The notes beneath the pieces are model-generated. The model saw only the letters and a list, made by a program, of their open reading frames with translations. It ran no database searches and was not told the DNA's origin. The position numbers and the translations under genes are program-made. A DNA stretch of 64,000 nt from Nitrospira sp. LK70. GTDB taxonomy: Bacteria; Nitrospirota; Nitrospiria; Nitrospirales; Nitrospiraceae. Of this stretch, positions 37,362 to 46,543 are shown one piece after another. Each line of letters begins with the position of its first letter. Position 1 is the stretch's first letter. The stretch covers positions 1-64,000 of the forward strand of contig PHGD01000005.1 in NCBI GenBank assembly GCA_011090425.1, in the 5' to 3' direction.

Positions 37362-38860
37362 TCCTTGTCTGGCTGATCGGCCTTTTGCTTGCGACTGGTC
37401 CGGTTGCCTGGCTGCTCGACCGACGCGGATCGCAGTGGCCACGTTGGATCGCGCTGGGTGCGTTGGCGATCGATCTTATCCTGGCACTCATCCTCTGGAC
37501 CGAGCGAGACGCCCACCTGTCGATCTCGAGCCAGGGAGTCTGGATTGCCGACCTGAGCGCACCCTGGATTCCTCGCTTCGGCATCACGCTTCATCTCGCG
37601 TTGGACGGTCTCAGCTTGCTCCTGGTGCTCCTGACTATTTTTCTCGGCATCACGGCGGTGGTGGCCTCCTGGACCGAGATTCGGGAGCGCGCCGGATTTT
37701 TTTACTTCAATTTACTGTGGGTCTTGGGCGGCGTGCTCGGTGTCTTCCTGGCCATGGACCTGTTTCTGTTTTTCGTCTTCTGGGAAGTGATGCTGGTGCC
37801 CATGTATTTTTTGATCAGTGTCTGGGGCCACGAGCATCGTGTATATGCGGCCGTCAAATTCTTCCTCTTCACGCAGGCCGGCAGCCTGCTGATGCTGATC
37901 GCCATTTTAGGTCTGACGTTCATCCATGCTCAGCAGACCGGCGTGGTGACGTTCGACTACCAGCAATTGCTCGGCACCACGATGGACCAGACCGTAGCCC
38001 TGTGGTTGATGCTGGGATTCTTCGCCGCCTTCGCGGTGAAACTCCCGGCCGTGCCGTTCCACGCCTGGCTTCCCGACGCCCATACCGAAGCGCCGACCGG
38101 CGGGAGCGTGATCCTTGCGGGACTGCTGTTGAAGACCGGCGCCTACGGTTTGATCCGATTCGCAGTACCGCTTTTTCCCGCCGCTGCTCAGGCGTTCGCG
38201 CCGGTCGCGATGGCGTTGGGCGTGGTCGGAATCCTCTATGGAGCGCTGCTGGCTTTCGCGCAGACCGATCTCAAGCGACTCGTCGCCTACAGCAGCGTCA
38301 GCCACTTGGGATTCGTGCTCCTCGGCATCTTTTCCTGGAACACCATCGCGCTGGAAGGAGCGGTCATGCAGATGCTCGCCCATGGGATCACGACCGGCGC
38401 CCTGTTCATCCTGGTGGGCGCGCTGCAGGAGCGTCTGGGTACTCGTGACATGCGCCGCATGGGTGGCCTATGGGCGACCCTTCCCAGATTCGGCGCCATC
38501 ACGCTTGTGTTTGCGATCGCCTCCCTGGGGCTTCCCGGATCAGGAAACTTCATCGGCGAGTTTCTGGTGCTTCTGGGGAGCTATCGGGTCAATGTACTCA
38601 TGACCCTGTTCGCCGCCTTGGGGCTGGTGGCCGCCGTCATCTACTCTTTGGCGCTCATTCAGCGGACGTTTCACGGTTCGGCCGGCGAAAGCTGGACCGC
38701 ACCGGATCTCTCGACCCGATACCTGGTCACATTGGGCGCCATGATCGCCGTGCAAGTCTGGTTGGGGCTCTATCCGCAGCCGGTCCTCGACGCTGCAGGT
38801 CAGACCCTCCAGAACCTGCGCGGGTTCGGCGAGGCGATCGCCATGATCTCGAGGGGATAA
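37358..38860 (+). CDS. nuoM: NADH-quinone oxidoreductase subunit M
   Basis: A 500-aa proton-pumping antiporter-like subunit. Conserved blocks include FFVFWEVMLVPMYFLI (key Glu), VKLPAVPFHAWLPDAHTEAP and QTDLKRLVAYSSVSHLGFV. About 14 transmembrane helices. The ATG at 37358 overlaps the nuoL stop (ATGA). Confidence 0.94.
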   Translation: MILVWLIGLLLATGPVAWLLDRRGSQWPRWIALGALAIDLILALILWTERDAHLSISSQGVWIADLSAPWIPRFGITLHLALDGLSLLLVLLTIFLGITAVVASWTEIRERAGFFYFNLLWVLGGVLGVFLAMDLFLFFVFWEVMLVPMYFLISVWGHEHRVYAAVKFFLFTQAGSLLMLIAILGLTFIHAQQTGVVTFDYQQLLGTTMDQTVALWLMLGFFAAFAVKLPAVPFHAWLPDAHTEAPTGGSVILAGLLLKTGAYGLIRFAVPLFPAAAQAFAPVAMALGVVGILYGALLAFAQTDLKRLVAYSSVSHLGFVLLGIFSWNTIALEGAVMQMLAHGITTGALFILVGALQERLGTRDMRRMGGLWATLPRFGAITLVFAIASLGLPGSGNFIGEFLVLLGSYRVNVLMTLFAALGLVAAVIYSLALIQRTFHGSAGESWTAPDLSTRYLVTLGAMIAVQVWLGLYPQPVLDAAGQTLQNLRGFGEAIAMISRG

Positions 38861-38863
38861 CGT

Positions 38864-40318
38864 ATGGCCACGGATGATTTCATCGCGCTGCTTCCGCTGC
38901 TGGTGACGGCGCTGTCGTCGCTGATCGTGCTGCTGCTCGCGGCGTTTCATCGCGATCATGCGCTTGTCGCGGTCGTGACCTCGCTGGGGTTGACCGTGGC
39001 GTTCCTCACGCTCCCCGTTGCGGCCGGAGTCGCGCCTCGCCAAGTCACGCCGCTGCTCATCATGGACGCCTACGCGCTCTTTTACGCCGGGCTCATTCTG
39101 GTCGCGAGCCTCGCCGTGACGATTCTGTCCTACGGCTATCTTGAGAAGCAGGAAGGGCAACGAGAGGAATTCTACGCGCTCCTGCTGTTCGCGACCCTGG
39201 GAGCCATGACGTTGGGGGCCGCGTCGCATTTCGCCTCCTTCTTTCTCGGACTGGAATTGCTCAGTGTGTCTCTGTACGTCCTCATTGCGTATGTACGCAC
39301 CGACGGCCGTCCGCTCGAAGCCGGCATCAAGTACTTGATTCTGTCCGGCACCTCCTCGGCATTCCTGTTGTTCGGGATGGCCCTGATCTACTTTCAGTCC
39401 GGCACGATGGAGTTTGCCCGCACCGCAACCTTGTTGGCCGGCTCGGTCGAGTTTCCTTCAACCTTCCTTGTCGGTCTGGTGATGATCATGACCGGGGTGG
39501 GCTTCAAGTTGGCCCTCGTGCCGTTCCATATGTGGGCGCCGGATGTGTACCAGGGCGCACCGGCTCCTGTGACGGCCTTTGTCGCGACCGTCTCGAAAGG
39601 CGCCATGGTCGCCCTGCTGCTTCGTTACTTCGTGGAGATCGCGGCCTTTCGCTCCGAGATACTCTGGTGGGCTATAGCGGGAATCGCAACCTTGTCCATG
39701 TTCACGGGCAATCTGCTGGCATTGTTGCAGAGCAACATCAAGCGCCTGCTCGCCTATTCCTCGATCGCTCATCTTGGGTATCTGCTGGTCGCGTTTCTGG
39801 CCGCCGGTCCTTTGGCGGTCGAAGCGGTGACGTTCTATCTGACCGCTTATTTCGTCACAACCCTCGGCGCGTTCGGCGTCGTCGGCGTCCTTTCCAAGCC
39901 GGGAAACGAAGCTGAGGCGATGGACGACTACCGGTCTCTGTTCTGGACCAGGCCGTGGGTCGCCGGGGTCTTCACCATCATGTTGTTGTCGCTTGCGGGG
40001 ATCCCGCTGACGGCCGGCTTCGTCGGAAAGTTTTACGTATTCGCCGCGGGTGTCGATTCCTCTCTGTGGGTACTGCTCGTGCTGCTCGTCGTCAATAGCG
40101 TTATCGGCTTATTCTACTATTTGCGGGTGATCGTCGTCATGGCCGCCGATGGGCGCCGCGACGTTCGTCCAGGAGAGAACGCTCAAGCTCCACAAGTTTC
40201 ATACGCCGACAGTCTGGTACTCGCCGCGCTCAGCGGATGCTTGTTCTGGCTCGGCCTTTATCCAGCCCCGGTGATCCGTCTCGTTCAGGCGATACAGAAG
40301 GGTTTGATCGGATCATGA
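38864..40318 (+). CDS. nuoN: NADH-quinone oxidoreductase subunit N
   Basis: A 484-aa proton-pumping subunit closing the operon. Blocks include FFLGLELLSVSLYVLIAY, KLALVPFHMWAPDVYQGAP and QSNIKRLLAYSSIAHLGYL. It starts 3 bp after the nuoM stop. No clear terminator with a T-run was seen between its stop and the next small gene. Confidence 0.94.
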   Translation: MATDDFIALLPLLVTALSSLIVLLLAAFHRDHALVAVVTSLGLTVAFLTLPVAAGVAPRQVTPLLIMDAYALFYAGLILVASLAVTILSYGYLEKQEGQREEFYALLLFATLGAMTLGAASHFASFFLGLELLSVSLYVLIAYVRTDGRPLEAGIKYLILSGTSSAFLLFGMALIYFQSGTMEFARTATLLAGSVEFPSTFLVGLVMIMTGVGFKLALVPFHMWAPDVYQGAPAPVTAFVATVSKGAMVALLLRYFVEIAAFRSEILWWAIAGIATLSMFTGNLLALLQSNIKRLLAYSSIAHLGYLLVAFLAAGPLAVEAVTFYLTAYFVTTLGAFGVVGVLSKPGNEAEAMDDYRSLFWTRPWVAGVFTIMLLSLAGIPLTAGFVGKFYVFAAGVDSSLWVLLVLLVVNSVIGLFYYLRVIVVMAADGRRDVRPGENAQAPQVSYADSLVLAALSGCLFWLGLYPAPVIRLVQAIQKGLIGS

Positions 40319-40379
40319 CTCGCGTGAACAACACAACCCTGCGACATCGGTGTCGATGCATGCAAAAGGAGATTCGATC

Positions 40380-40595
40380 ATGGAGCAAGTGAACAGTATG
40401 GCCATTCAACTCGGAATGACTCCGCACTACCTGGATGCTCGTTGCCACGAGGCGCTCTATGAGGTCGACGTGGGGGTCAACGAAGTGCGTGGCCGGTTGG
40501 GTAAAGATGTTGCCCGTGAAGAACTCGTCGGGGTTCGAGGGTTGCAGATGGACACAACATGCATATCTTCGCAAGGAAGCTTCACTCATCGGTAG
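40380..40595 (+). CDS. Hypothetical small protein, 71 aa
   Basis: The ATG at 40380 is preceded by AAAGGAG with good spacing. The product is soluble and without recognised motifs (MEQVNSMAIQLGMTPHYLDAR...). It lies 61 bp after nuoN and may be read with the operon. Two Cys residues are far apart. I do not recognise it. Confidence 0.45.
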   Translation: MEQVNSMAIQLGMTPHYLDARCHEALYEVDVGVNEVRGRLGKDVAREELVGVRGLQMDTTCISSQGSFTHR

Positions 40596-40692
40596 AGTCC
40601 GACTGGGAAGGCCGGCACCCATCGCCCACCGACTTGATGGATTTGGAATCCTTGAAAGTCTGCATACAAACCGAGTGCGAAAGGAGTAACCC

Positions 40693-41523
40693 ATGAATGT
40701 CGTACGAATTCGATCGAAGAGGAAGCGCGGCCTTTCTTCATCGATCATGGTGGGCGTCGTGCTGGTTTTGTCCCTCATCTCATTCTCGCACACCTGGGCC
40801 GGAGGACCAGCCAAGACAGAGGTTTATCCCGGTCATCTGGTCCTGTTGCCTGGTGAACGGATCGTGCTCGGTACCGTGGAAGCGATCGAAGGCGAAATGA
40901 TCAGAGTCAATGTCGGCGAACTGCAGCCTCGATTCATTCCAACCAAGGGAACATTGGAAAAGGGAGAGTGGTCGCTCAAGAAAGGCGATCGGATTGAGCT
41001 TGCGGTGAGCGCCGAGAATCTTGTGGTCGACTATCATCCGGTGAATGCGCCGGGCTGGCATCGTATCATCAAAGGGCAATTGGCCCAGCCTCTCATCGTC
41101 GGATATGAATGGGCCGTAATCAGAACGGACAACGGCAAAGAAGAAGCATTCCCCGTGCGACCGTTGGCCCGTTTGAAGGTGGCGGCGCTGCCGATCGGGG
41201 TTCCAGCATTGTTTCTGATCGGTGAAGCCGGCAAAATTCTGGATGCGACCTTTGCGGACGATGATTTTGCTCACCGGCGAGTCCAAGAATGGAAGCGATC
41301 GGTGCCCAAATCTTCTGATCGACAGCTCGATGCGACGCTGGTCGCCCCACCGGTCTTGATGGTGACGGTTCGCACCAAGGACGGAAAAGAACAGCATGTG
41401 GAAGTCCGGCCTTTTGTCGAGGAAAAGCTCGGCAACCTGCCGAAGGGGAAGTCGGTGATCTTGCTCTTGGATGACGAAAACAAGGTCACTGATGTGGCGA
41501 TCCCGCCTGAGCCTCTACGATGA
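40693..41523 (+). CDS. Exported protein of unknown function
   Basis: A 276-aa protein with a basic N-terminus and signal peptide (IMVGVVLVLSLISFSHTWAGG, cleavage near residue 37). The mature part is beta-rich with two similar-looking stretches (HLVLLPGERIVLGTVEAIEG and EEAFPVRPLARLKVAALPIG), suggesting repeated small beta domains. GAAAGGAG precedes the start. No family was recognised. It stands between nuo and a PLP-enzyme gene. Confidence 0.6.
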   Translation: MNVVRIRSKRKRGLSSSIMVGVVLVLSLISFSHTWAGGPAKTEVYPGHLVLLPGERIVLGTVEAIEGEMIRVNVGELQPRFIPTKGTLEKGEWSLKKGDRIELAVSAENLVVDYHPVNAPGWHRIIKGQLAQPLIVGYEWAVIRTDNGKEEAFPVRPLARLKVAALPIGVPALFLIGEAGKILDATFADDDFAHRRVQEWKRSVPKSSDRQLDATLVAPPVLMVTVRTKDGKEQHVEVRPFVEEKLGNLPKGKSVILLLDDENKVTDVAIPPEPLR

Positions 41524-41564
41524 CCATGGCGCATTGCATGATATGACGGGAGGGTACGGCTAAG

Positions 41565-42761
41565 ATGGACCGACATGAACAGAGAAATCGACCCATGCAA
41601 GGCTTTACGACTCGGCAACTGCACGCCGACGGTCAGACGAAGCCCTTGAACGCCCATACGATGCCGATTTTTCTGACTTCCACGTTTGCGTTCGATTCTC
41701 CCGAATCCGGCGCGGATCTCTTTTTAGGGCGTCGCGCCGGACACGTCTATAGCCGGATGGGAAATCCGACGGTCGAAACCGTCGAGCGGGTGGTCGCTGA
41801 TCTGGAAAACGGAGCGGCAGCGGTCGCCTTTGGGTCGGGGATGGCGGCCATTCAGGCGAGCTTGTTGAGTGTTCTGAAAGCGGGCGATCATGTGATCTGC
41901 GGGGAAGCGCTGTATAGTCCAAGCCTCCATTTGATCACGGAACGTTTGGCCGATTGGGGGATTACCTCTACGGTCGTCGATACGTCGGATGTGCAGGCCG
42001 TCAAAGACGCCATCCAGGACAAGACCAAGGTGATTTTCTACGAAACGCCCGCCAATCCCACGTGCAAGATCACCGATATCCGGGCCATCGCCGAACTGGC
42101 CCGCCCCAAAAACATCGTGACGATCGTCGATAACACCTTCTCCAGCCCCTACTTTCAACGACCATTGGATCTGGGAGCCGATATCTCTCTCCATAGCGCG
42201 ACGAAATATCTGAACGGCCACGGCGACATGATCGGCGGCATCGCCGTGTCCGCCGCTGAACTGGCCGCCAAGATTCGCCTCTATCGCCGCGACACCGGGG
42301 GCATTCTCAGCCCGTTCGACGCCTATCTGCTGCTGCGTGGCATCAGAACCCTTTCCTTGCGCATGCAACGGCACCATGACAACGCGATGAAGCTCTTCGA
42401 ATTTCTTGCCAGCCTTCCCGCAGTCAGCAAGCTGTACTATCCCGGCGATCCCAAGTTCCCCGGACACCATGTGGCAGCCAGGCAGATGACCGGATTCGGC
42501 GGCTGCTTCAGCTTCGAGTTGGCCCGTGGGTACGAAGCGGCCAAGCGACTGTTGAAAGAACTGACCCTCTGCACGTTGGCTGTGTCCCTGGGCACGGTCG
42601 ATACGTTGATCGAGCATCCGGCCTCGATGACGCATGTCGCGGCGCCGGCAGACGTCATGAAGCGGCAAGGACTCACGAGCGGGCTCGTGAGGATCTCGGT
42701 CGGCTGCGAGGACATCGAGGATGTGATCGCTGATATCGAGCGTGCGTTGGCGATGATCTAA
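41565..42761 (+). CDS. Cys/Met-metabolism PLP-dependent enzyme (trans-sulfuration family)
   Basis: A 398-aa fold-type I PLP enzyme, of the group that includes cystathionine gamma-synthase, cystathionine gamma-lyase, methionine gamma-lyase and O-acetylhomoserine sulfhydrylase. The PLP lysine is Lys214 (SATKYLNGHGD), Asp189 pairs with the ring nitrogen (IVDNTF), and Tyr62/Arg64 (YSRMGNPT) bind phosphate from the neighbouring subunit. The active-site Cys of typical methionine gamma-lyases is absent (EALYSPSLHLI). The exact reaction cannot be read from sequence. A start at residue 11 is also possible. Confidence 0.85.
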   Translation: MDRHEQRNRPMQGFTTRQLHADGQTKPLNAHTMPIFLTSTFAFDSPESGADLFLGRRAGHVYSRMGNPTVETVERVVADLENGAAAVAFGSGMAAIQASLLSVLKAGDHVICGEALYSPSLHLITERLADWGITSTVVDTSDVQAVKDAIQDKTKVIFYETPANPTCKITDIRAIAELARPKNIVTIVDNTFSSPYFQRPLDLGADISLHSATKYLNGHGDMIGGIAVSAAELAAKIRLYRRDTGGILSPFDAYLLLRGIRTLSLRMQRHHDNAMKLFEFLASLPAVSKLYYPGDPKFPGHHVAARQMTGFGGCFSFELARGYEAAKRLLKELTLCTLAVSLGTVDTLIEHPASMTHVAAPADVMKRQGLTSGLVRISVGCEDIEDVIADIERALAMI

Positions 42762-42994
42762 ATATAGCGACATAAATAACGCCGCATAATAGACGATGAA
42801 ACACAGTATTCATGCGGTGTTTCTGTCGAAAATGCGGCAACACTTAGCACGTCGTGTTTAACAGGCCGTGGAAAAACTCGGTTGATGCCAACAATATGGT
42901 TGGAAGTTTCCGTTCTGGCCTAACGCTGGAATAGCTTCGGGCTACTCAACAAGGCTGTCCAGTAAGGCCGCAGCAAGGATGTTTCCTGCGCCAG
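42762..42994. other. Intergenic, contains dispersed motif copy 3
   Basis: An A/T-richer spacer between convergent genes. It holds the motif ACAGGCCGTGGAAAAACTCG at 42861-42880, a relative of the elements at 3454-3470 and 6343-6360. No coding signal was found. Confidence 0.4.
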
Positions 42995-43609
42995 TTACCC
43001 CTGGCAACCAGTTCTCACTTCCCACAGCTTTGTATACAGAGATCCCGTCGGCCGTAGTTCGCTTTTCATCAGCACAACCGACTCTACTGCCAGCGAGCCC
43101 AATGAAATCGGCCGGTCCATGACACCGCTCTTGGCCAGAGCCTGGCCGACCTGGCGTTCTCCTTGCTTGATCCGCGCGAGCGTCAGGTGTGGGCTCAAGG
43201 ACCTCCCTTCGGGCGCGAAGCCGAACGATCGGCAACCATCCTCCACGGCACGGTGCAGAGCCACTAATCGTTTCGCGTCATCACCCTGTTCCCACTGCTC
43301 CGACGGACCTACCCAAAGCACACGCGGCTGTTGAAGGCGAGGGAATAGGCCGAGCCGCTCGATCGGCATGTGGATAAGGCCATGGCCTGTCATGGCTCGT
43401 GCGACGGCCTCACGTAAGGGCTCGATCAGGTGTCCATCTGTGTCACCCAGGAACTTCATCGTGAGATGAATGGACGACGGCTGCACCCAGGTGATCCGAA
43501 TGTCTTTTGAGGAATCACGGCCGAGTCGTTGTCTCAATTCTTGTTGAAGCAGCATGACCCGGTTGCGGAGATCATCTCCTAGTTCCACAGCAAGAAATGT
43601 CCGTATCAT
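42995..43609 (-). CDS. thpR: RNA 2',3'-cyclic phosphodiesterase (2H family)
   Basis: A 204-aa enzyme of the 2H phosphoesterase family that opens 2',3'-cyclic phosphates on RNA. The two H-x-T motifs are His48-Leu-Thr50 (HLTMKFLG) and His141-Leu-Thr143 (HLTLARIK). The ATG at 43609 overlaps the cinA stop (ATGA) with AGAGGAGAGG upstream. The cinA-thpR pairing is common in bacteria. Confidence 0.9.
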   Translation of the reverse strand: MIRTFLAVELGDDLRNRVMLLQQELRQRLGRDSSKDIRITWVQPSSIHLTMKFLGDTDGHLIEPLREAVARAMTGHGLIHMPIERLGLFPRLQQPRVLWVGPSEQWEQGDDAKRLVALHRAVEDGCRSFGFAPEGRSLSPHLTLARIKQGERQVGQALAKSGVMDRPISLGSLAVESVVLMKSELRPTGSLYTKLWEVRTGCQG

Positions 43610-44898
43610 GCCTCTCCTCTGGCGATGAGCCATCGACGAAGCAAGTCGAGGGCCGCCTGAGCAGCACGCTGTCGAATGACGGACCGATCGCCGTGGAAGC
43701 GAAACTCTTTCGCCATGACGTCATCACCACCACCGTCGAGGCCGATGTAGACCAACCCGACTGGTTTGGTCTCTGTCGCACCGCCCGGCCCGGCGATGCC
43801 CGTGACGCTCAATGCCACCGACACACCAGCGTGATCTCGCATCCCTTTAGCCATGGCTTCAGCCACTTCTCGACTGACCGCTCCATGCTGCTCGATAAGA
43901 CGCGCCGGCACACCGAGCATGTCCGTCTTTGCTTGGTTGCTGTAGCAGAGCGCCCCGCGATCGACATAGGCCGAGGATCCCGGTACTTGTGTGAGCCGGT
44001 AGCCAATGAGACCTCCCGTGCAGGATTCAGCTACCCCGACAGTGAGCTTTTGCTGCTGTAGCAATCGACCGACCGCCTCTTCCAACGTGCCCTGCCCTTC
44101 GGCATAAATCCAATCGCACAACCTCGTACGGACACCTTCCACCAATGACAGAAGAACGGCTTCCTTGATCGATCGATGAGCCCTCGTCGTAAGCGACACC
44201 AGCACTCCTGTCGGCGAGGCCAGAAGCCCCAGCGCAACCGGCGTCCGTTTCTGTATGAGTCCCTGCAGTTTACTATCCACGTCGGACTCAGGTAATCCCC
44301 AGGTATGAAAGATCACTCGTGTGATGGGATGGGGATGTGCCTGCTTCGATCGATCGAGTTGATTCGACAAACCTGGAATTACCGATTGCTGCATCATGGC
44401 TTGCATCTCACTGGGGACACCAGGTAGGGCGACGACACGCGCGTTCCGCCACGTCAGGACAAAACCAGGCGCGGACCCAACCAGGTTCGGCAAGACCGTA
44501 GCCCCTGACGGGATCAAGGCTTGTCGCAACTGTCCTCGATTCGGTATTCGCCCCCACTGAGCCAACCTGGCCCTCATGCTCTCGAACGCGTCTTTGCGGC
44601 GAGCCAGTCGGAATCCCGTTACCGCTGCGACGGCTTCTCTGGTGCAGTCGTCGACCGTAGGACCTAAGCCTCCGGTCATAATCACGATCCCGGCCCGACG
44701 ACAGGCTGTTGTCAGGACTTCAGCAATGTCCGACTGATCGTCTCCAACAATTGTCTTGAACTTGACCTCGATGCCGATCCCGGCCAAAGCCTCTGCGATA
44801 AACAGCGAATTGCTGTCGGACCGGCCACCGACGATCAGCTCGGAACCGATTGCGATGGTTTCGGCGGTAGACATGCGCGCCGATGCTGTCATTGGCAT
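43606..44898 (-). CDS. cinA: CinA-type protein with nicotinamide-nucleotide amidase domain
   Basis: A protein of up to 430 aa. The N-terminal molybdopterin-binding-like domain starts TIAIGSELIVGGRSDSNS and contains MTGGLGPTVDD, the ADP-ribose pyrophosphatase part. The C-terminal PncC domain has VAESCTGGLIGYRLT with the catalytic Ser and SVTGIAGPGG; it deamidates nicotinamide mononucleotide to recycle NAD. The true start may be the third methionine (44874). It is followed by overlapping thpR. Confidence 0.92.
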   Translation of the reverse strand: MPMTASARMSTAETIAIGSELIVGGRSDSNSLFIAEALAGIGIEVKFKTIVGDDQSDIAEVLTTACRRAGIVIMTGGLGPTVDDCTREAVAAVTGFRLARRKDAFESMRARLAQWGRIPNRGQLRQALIPSGATVLPNLVGSAPGFVLTWRNARVVALPGVPSEMQAMMQQSVIPGLSNQLDRSKQAHPHPITRVIFHTWGLPESDVDSKLQGLIQKRTPVALGLLASPTGVLVSLTTRAHRSIKEAVLLSLVEGVRTRLCDWIYAEGQGTLEEAVGRLLQQQKLTVGVAESCTGGLIGYRLTQVPGSSAYVDRGALCYSNQAKTDMLGVPARLIEQHGAVSREVAEAMAKGMRDHAGVSVALSVTGIAGPGGATETKPVGLVYIGLDGGGDDVMAKEFRFHGDRSVIRQRAAQAALDLLRRWLIARGEA

Positions 44899-44901
44899 AC
44901 G

Positions 44902-45498
44902 CTAATCAATGTCGATGAAATTGAGCGAAAAGCGGACCTCTCCGCCGGTCGCAGGAAATACAATGATCGTTGTCTGCGCATGTGGATCGAAATCGGCATA
45001 GCTGAAAGTGGCGACGACTTTTGCCTGAAATTGTGGAGAATTTGGCCAGACCGAACTCCGACCGGCTTGACCATCGACCCGCACAGTAACAGGCTTGACC
45101 ATCCTTCCTCCTTGGTCGAGGACGATATAACTGTTGACAGCAAATGAAGGACTATCGCCAAGGATCACCGTGCTCACAAGCATCGTCGAAGTCTCGGTGA
45201 CTTGTGCGATATCAGCTGCGCTCGGTTCAAGCCCTCGTAAGGCCATGTGTGTGGCCAGGACCGACAATCCTCCGAGTTTCGTGACAAGAAACCCCGCGGG
45301 ATGCAGATCATCGCCGCTTCCGAATCGAACATAAAACGTCTCGGGAGCTTGACGGCGCGCCGCTGCCTCCTTCCCTCGGTCGAGTGCCAGCTGCACTTGT
45401 GCCTGTGCCGGCTGCACTTCAATCGCGGCAGACGGGCAGGCGAAGCCACAGGTCCAGATCACCGCTATCCACAAGGCCCAGTACACAGGAGATTTCAT
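44902..45498 (-). CDS. Exported hypothetical protein upstream of cinA
   Basis: About 198 aa when started at MKSPVYWALW (45498), which gives a clean signal peptide (WIAVIWTCGFACPSAAIE). An in-frame ATG at 45549 gives a less natural N-terminus. The mature part has an N-terminal helix (VQLALDRGKEAAARRQ), then beta-rich sequence. No family was recognised. It ends 3 bp before the cinA start, so the two are probably cotranscribed. Confidence 0.6.
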   Translation of the reverse strand: MKSPVYWALWIAVIWTCGFACPSAAIEVQPAQAQVQLALDRGKEAAARRQAPETFYVRFGSGDDLHPAGFLVTKLGGLSVLATHMALRGLEPSAADIAQVTETSTMLVSTVILGDSPSFAVNSYIVLDQGGRMVKPVTVRVDGQAGRSSVWPNSPQFQAKVVATFSYADFDPHAQTTIIVFPATGGEVRFSLNFIDID

Positions 45499-45654
45499 AG
45501 GACTGCGAGTAACAGAACCCTGGTGGCCTGTCAATGAATAGTCTTTCAAATATTCTTTCCGCCTTGCTCTCCCGTTGACAAGACCAAAGGGGAAATGCTA
45601 AACGAAGAAGTGTTTCCTTTTAATCTACTAAAGGAACTTTGAAAGGAGTTTTGA

Positions 45655-46377
45655 ATGTCGACCCCGGATACTCCTGCTGCCACCTCGACGCCTCGACGCC
45701 AGTATGTAAATTTTGTTTTTTATAAAGTGGACCCGGCCTGGCGGCGTCTACCGGAGGATGTGCGCACGCAGGGCAAACAAGAGTTTCTCCGGGCTGTGGA
45801 AGATTTCAACGGCAAGGTGCTGGTGGTCCCCTATTCCACCATCGGCATTCGGGGGGACTGCGACTTCATGCTGTGGCGTATCAGCTACGATCTCGACCTG
45901 TTCCAGGACATGGGCACCAAGATCCTCGCCTCCGGCCTCGGACAGTACCTCTCCACCCCCTATTCTTACTTGGCGCTGACCAAACGGTCCGTCTATGTCG
46001 ATCACCACTCGCACGCGGGACAGGAAGGAAAACGTCTGACGGTGGTGCCGGGAAAGAGCAAGTATATCTTTGTCTATCCGTTTCTCAAGACGCGAGAATG
46101 GTTTCTGCTGACGAAGGCAGCACGCCAGGGCATGATGGACGAACATATCGAAGTGGGGCATCGCTTTCCGTCCGTGAAGCTGAACACGACCTATTCGTTT
46201 GGTTTGGACGATCAGGAATGGGTCGTGGCGTTTGAAAGCGACAAGCCGGAAGATTTTCTGGACTTGGTGATGGCGCTGCGGGAGACCGAGGGATCGCGAT
46301 ATACCCTGCGCGACACCCCGATCTTTACCTGCATCCGACGCAGTCTCAAGGAAACCCTCGACACCCTCGGCGGCTAG
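45655..46377 (+). CDS. Chlorite dismutase superfamily heme protein, coproheme decarboxylase-like
   Basis: A 240-aa dimeric ferredoxin-fold heme protein; AAAGGAG stands ahead of the ATG. The proximal heme ligand is His164 (MMDEHIEVGHRF). At the distal site, where true chlorite dismutases have Arg (Arg173 in the N. defluvii enzyme) and Firmicute coproheme decarboxylases have Gln, this protein has Leu176. It has Tyr141 (FVYPFLKTREWF) at the catalytic Tyr position of coproheme decarboxylase. These residues argue against chlorite dismutation and for the final step of coproporphyrin-dependent heme synthesis. No signal peptide is seen. A rho-independent terminator follows. Confidence 0.8.
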   Translation: MSTPDTPAATSTPRRQYVNFVFYKVDPAWRRLPEDVRTQGKQEFLRAVEDFNGKVLVVPYSTIGIRGDCDFMLWRISYDLDLFQDMGTKILASGLGQYLSTPYSYLALTKRSVYVDHHSHAGQEGKRLTVVPGKSKYIFVYPFLKTREWFLLTKAARQGMMDEHIEVGHRFPSVKLNTTYSFGLDDQEWVVAFESDKPEDFLDLVMALRETEGSRYTLRDTPIFTCIRRSLKETLDTLGG

Positions 46378-46400
46378 AGATCCGGATCAGCGCGAGTGCT

Positions 46401-46440
46401 AGGGTCTTCGGTCGTGACGATCGAAGACCCTTTGTTTTTT
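46401..46440 (+). terminator. Rho-independent terminator after the heme-protein gene
   Basis: The arms AGGGTCTTCG (46401-46410) and CGAAGACCCT (46422-46431) form a 10-bp perfect stem with an 11-nt loop, followed by TTGTTTTTT. It is 24 bp past the stop codon and is the clearest terminator in the window. Confidence 0.9.
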
Positions 46441-46543
46441 GGCGGCAACGAACTCATCGCACAGCGTCTGCCGAGCGTCTCTGCGGCTTTGACAGCCCGA
46501 CGAGGCCTATGTTACCTGTACAATGTCACTTGCTGGAGTATCA

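Noticed and set aside
45655-46377. Functional chlorite dismutase
   Set aside because: The distal Arg is replaced by Leu and the catalytic Tyr of coproheme decarboxylase is present; the residue pattern does not fit chlorite chemistry.
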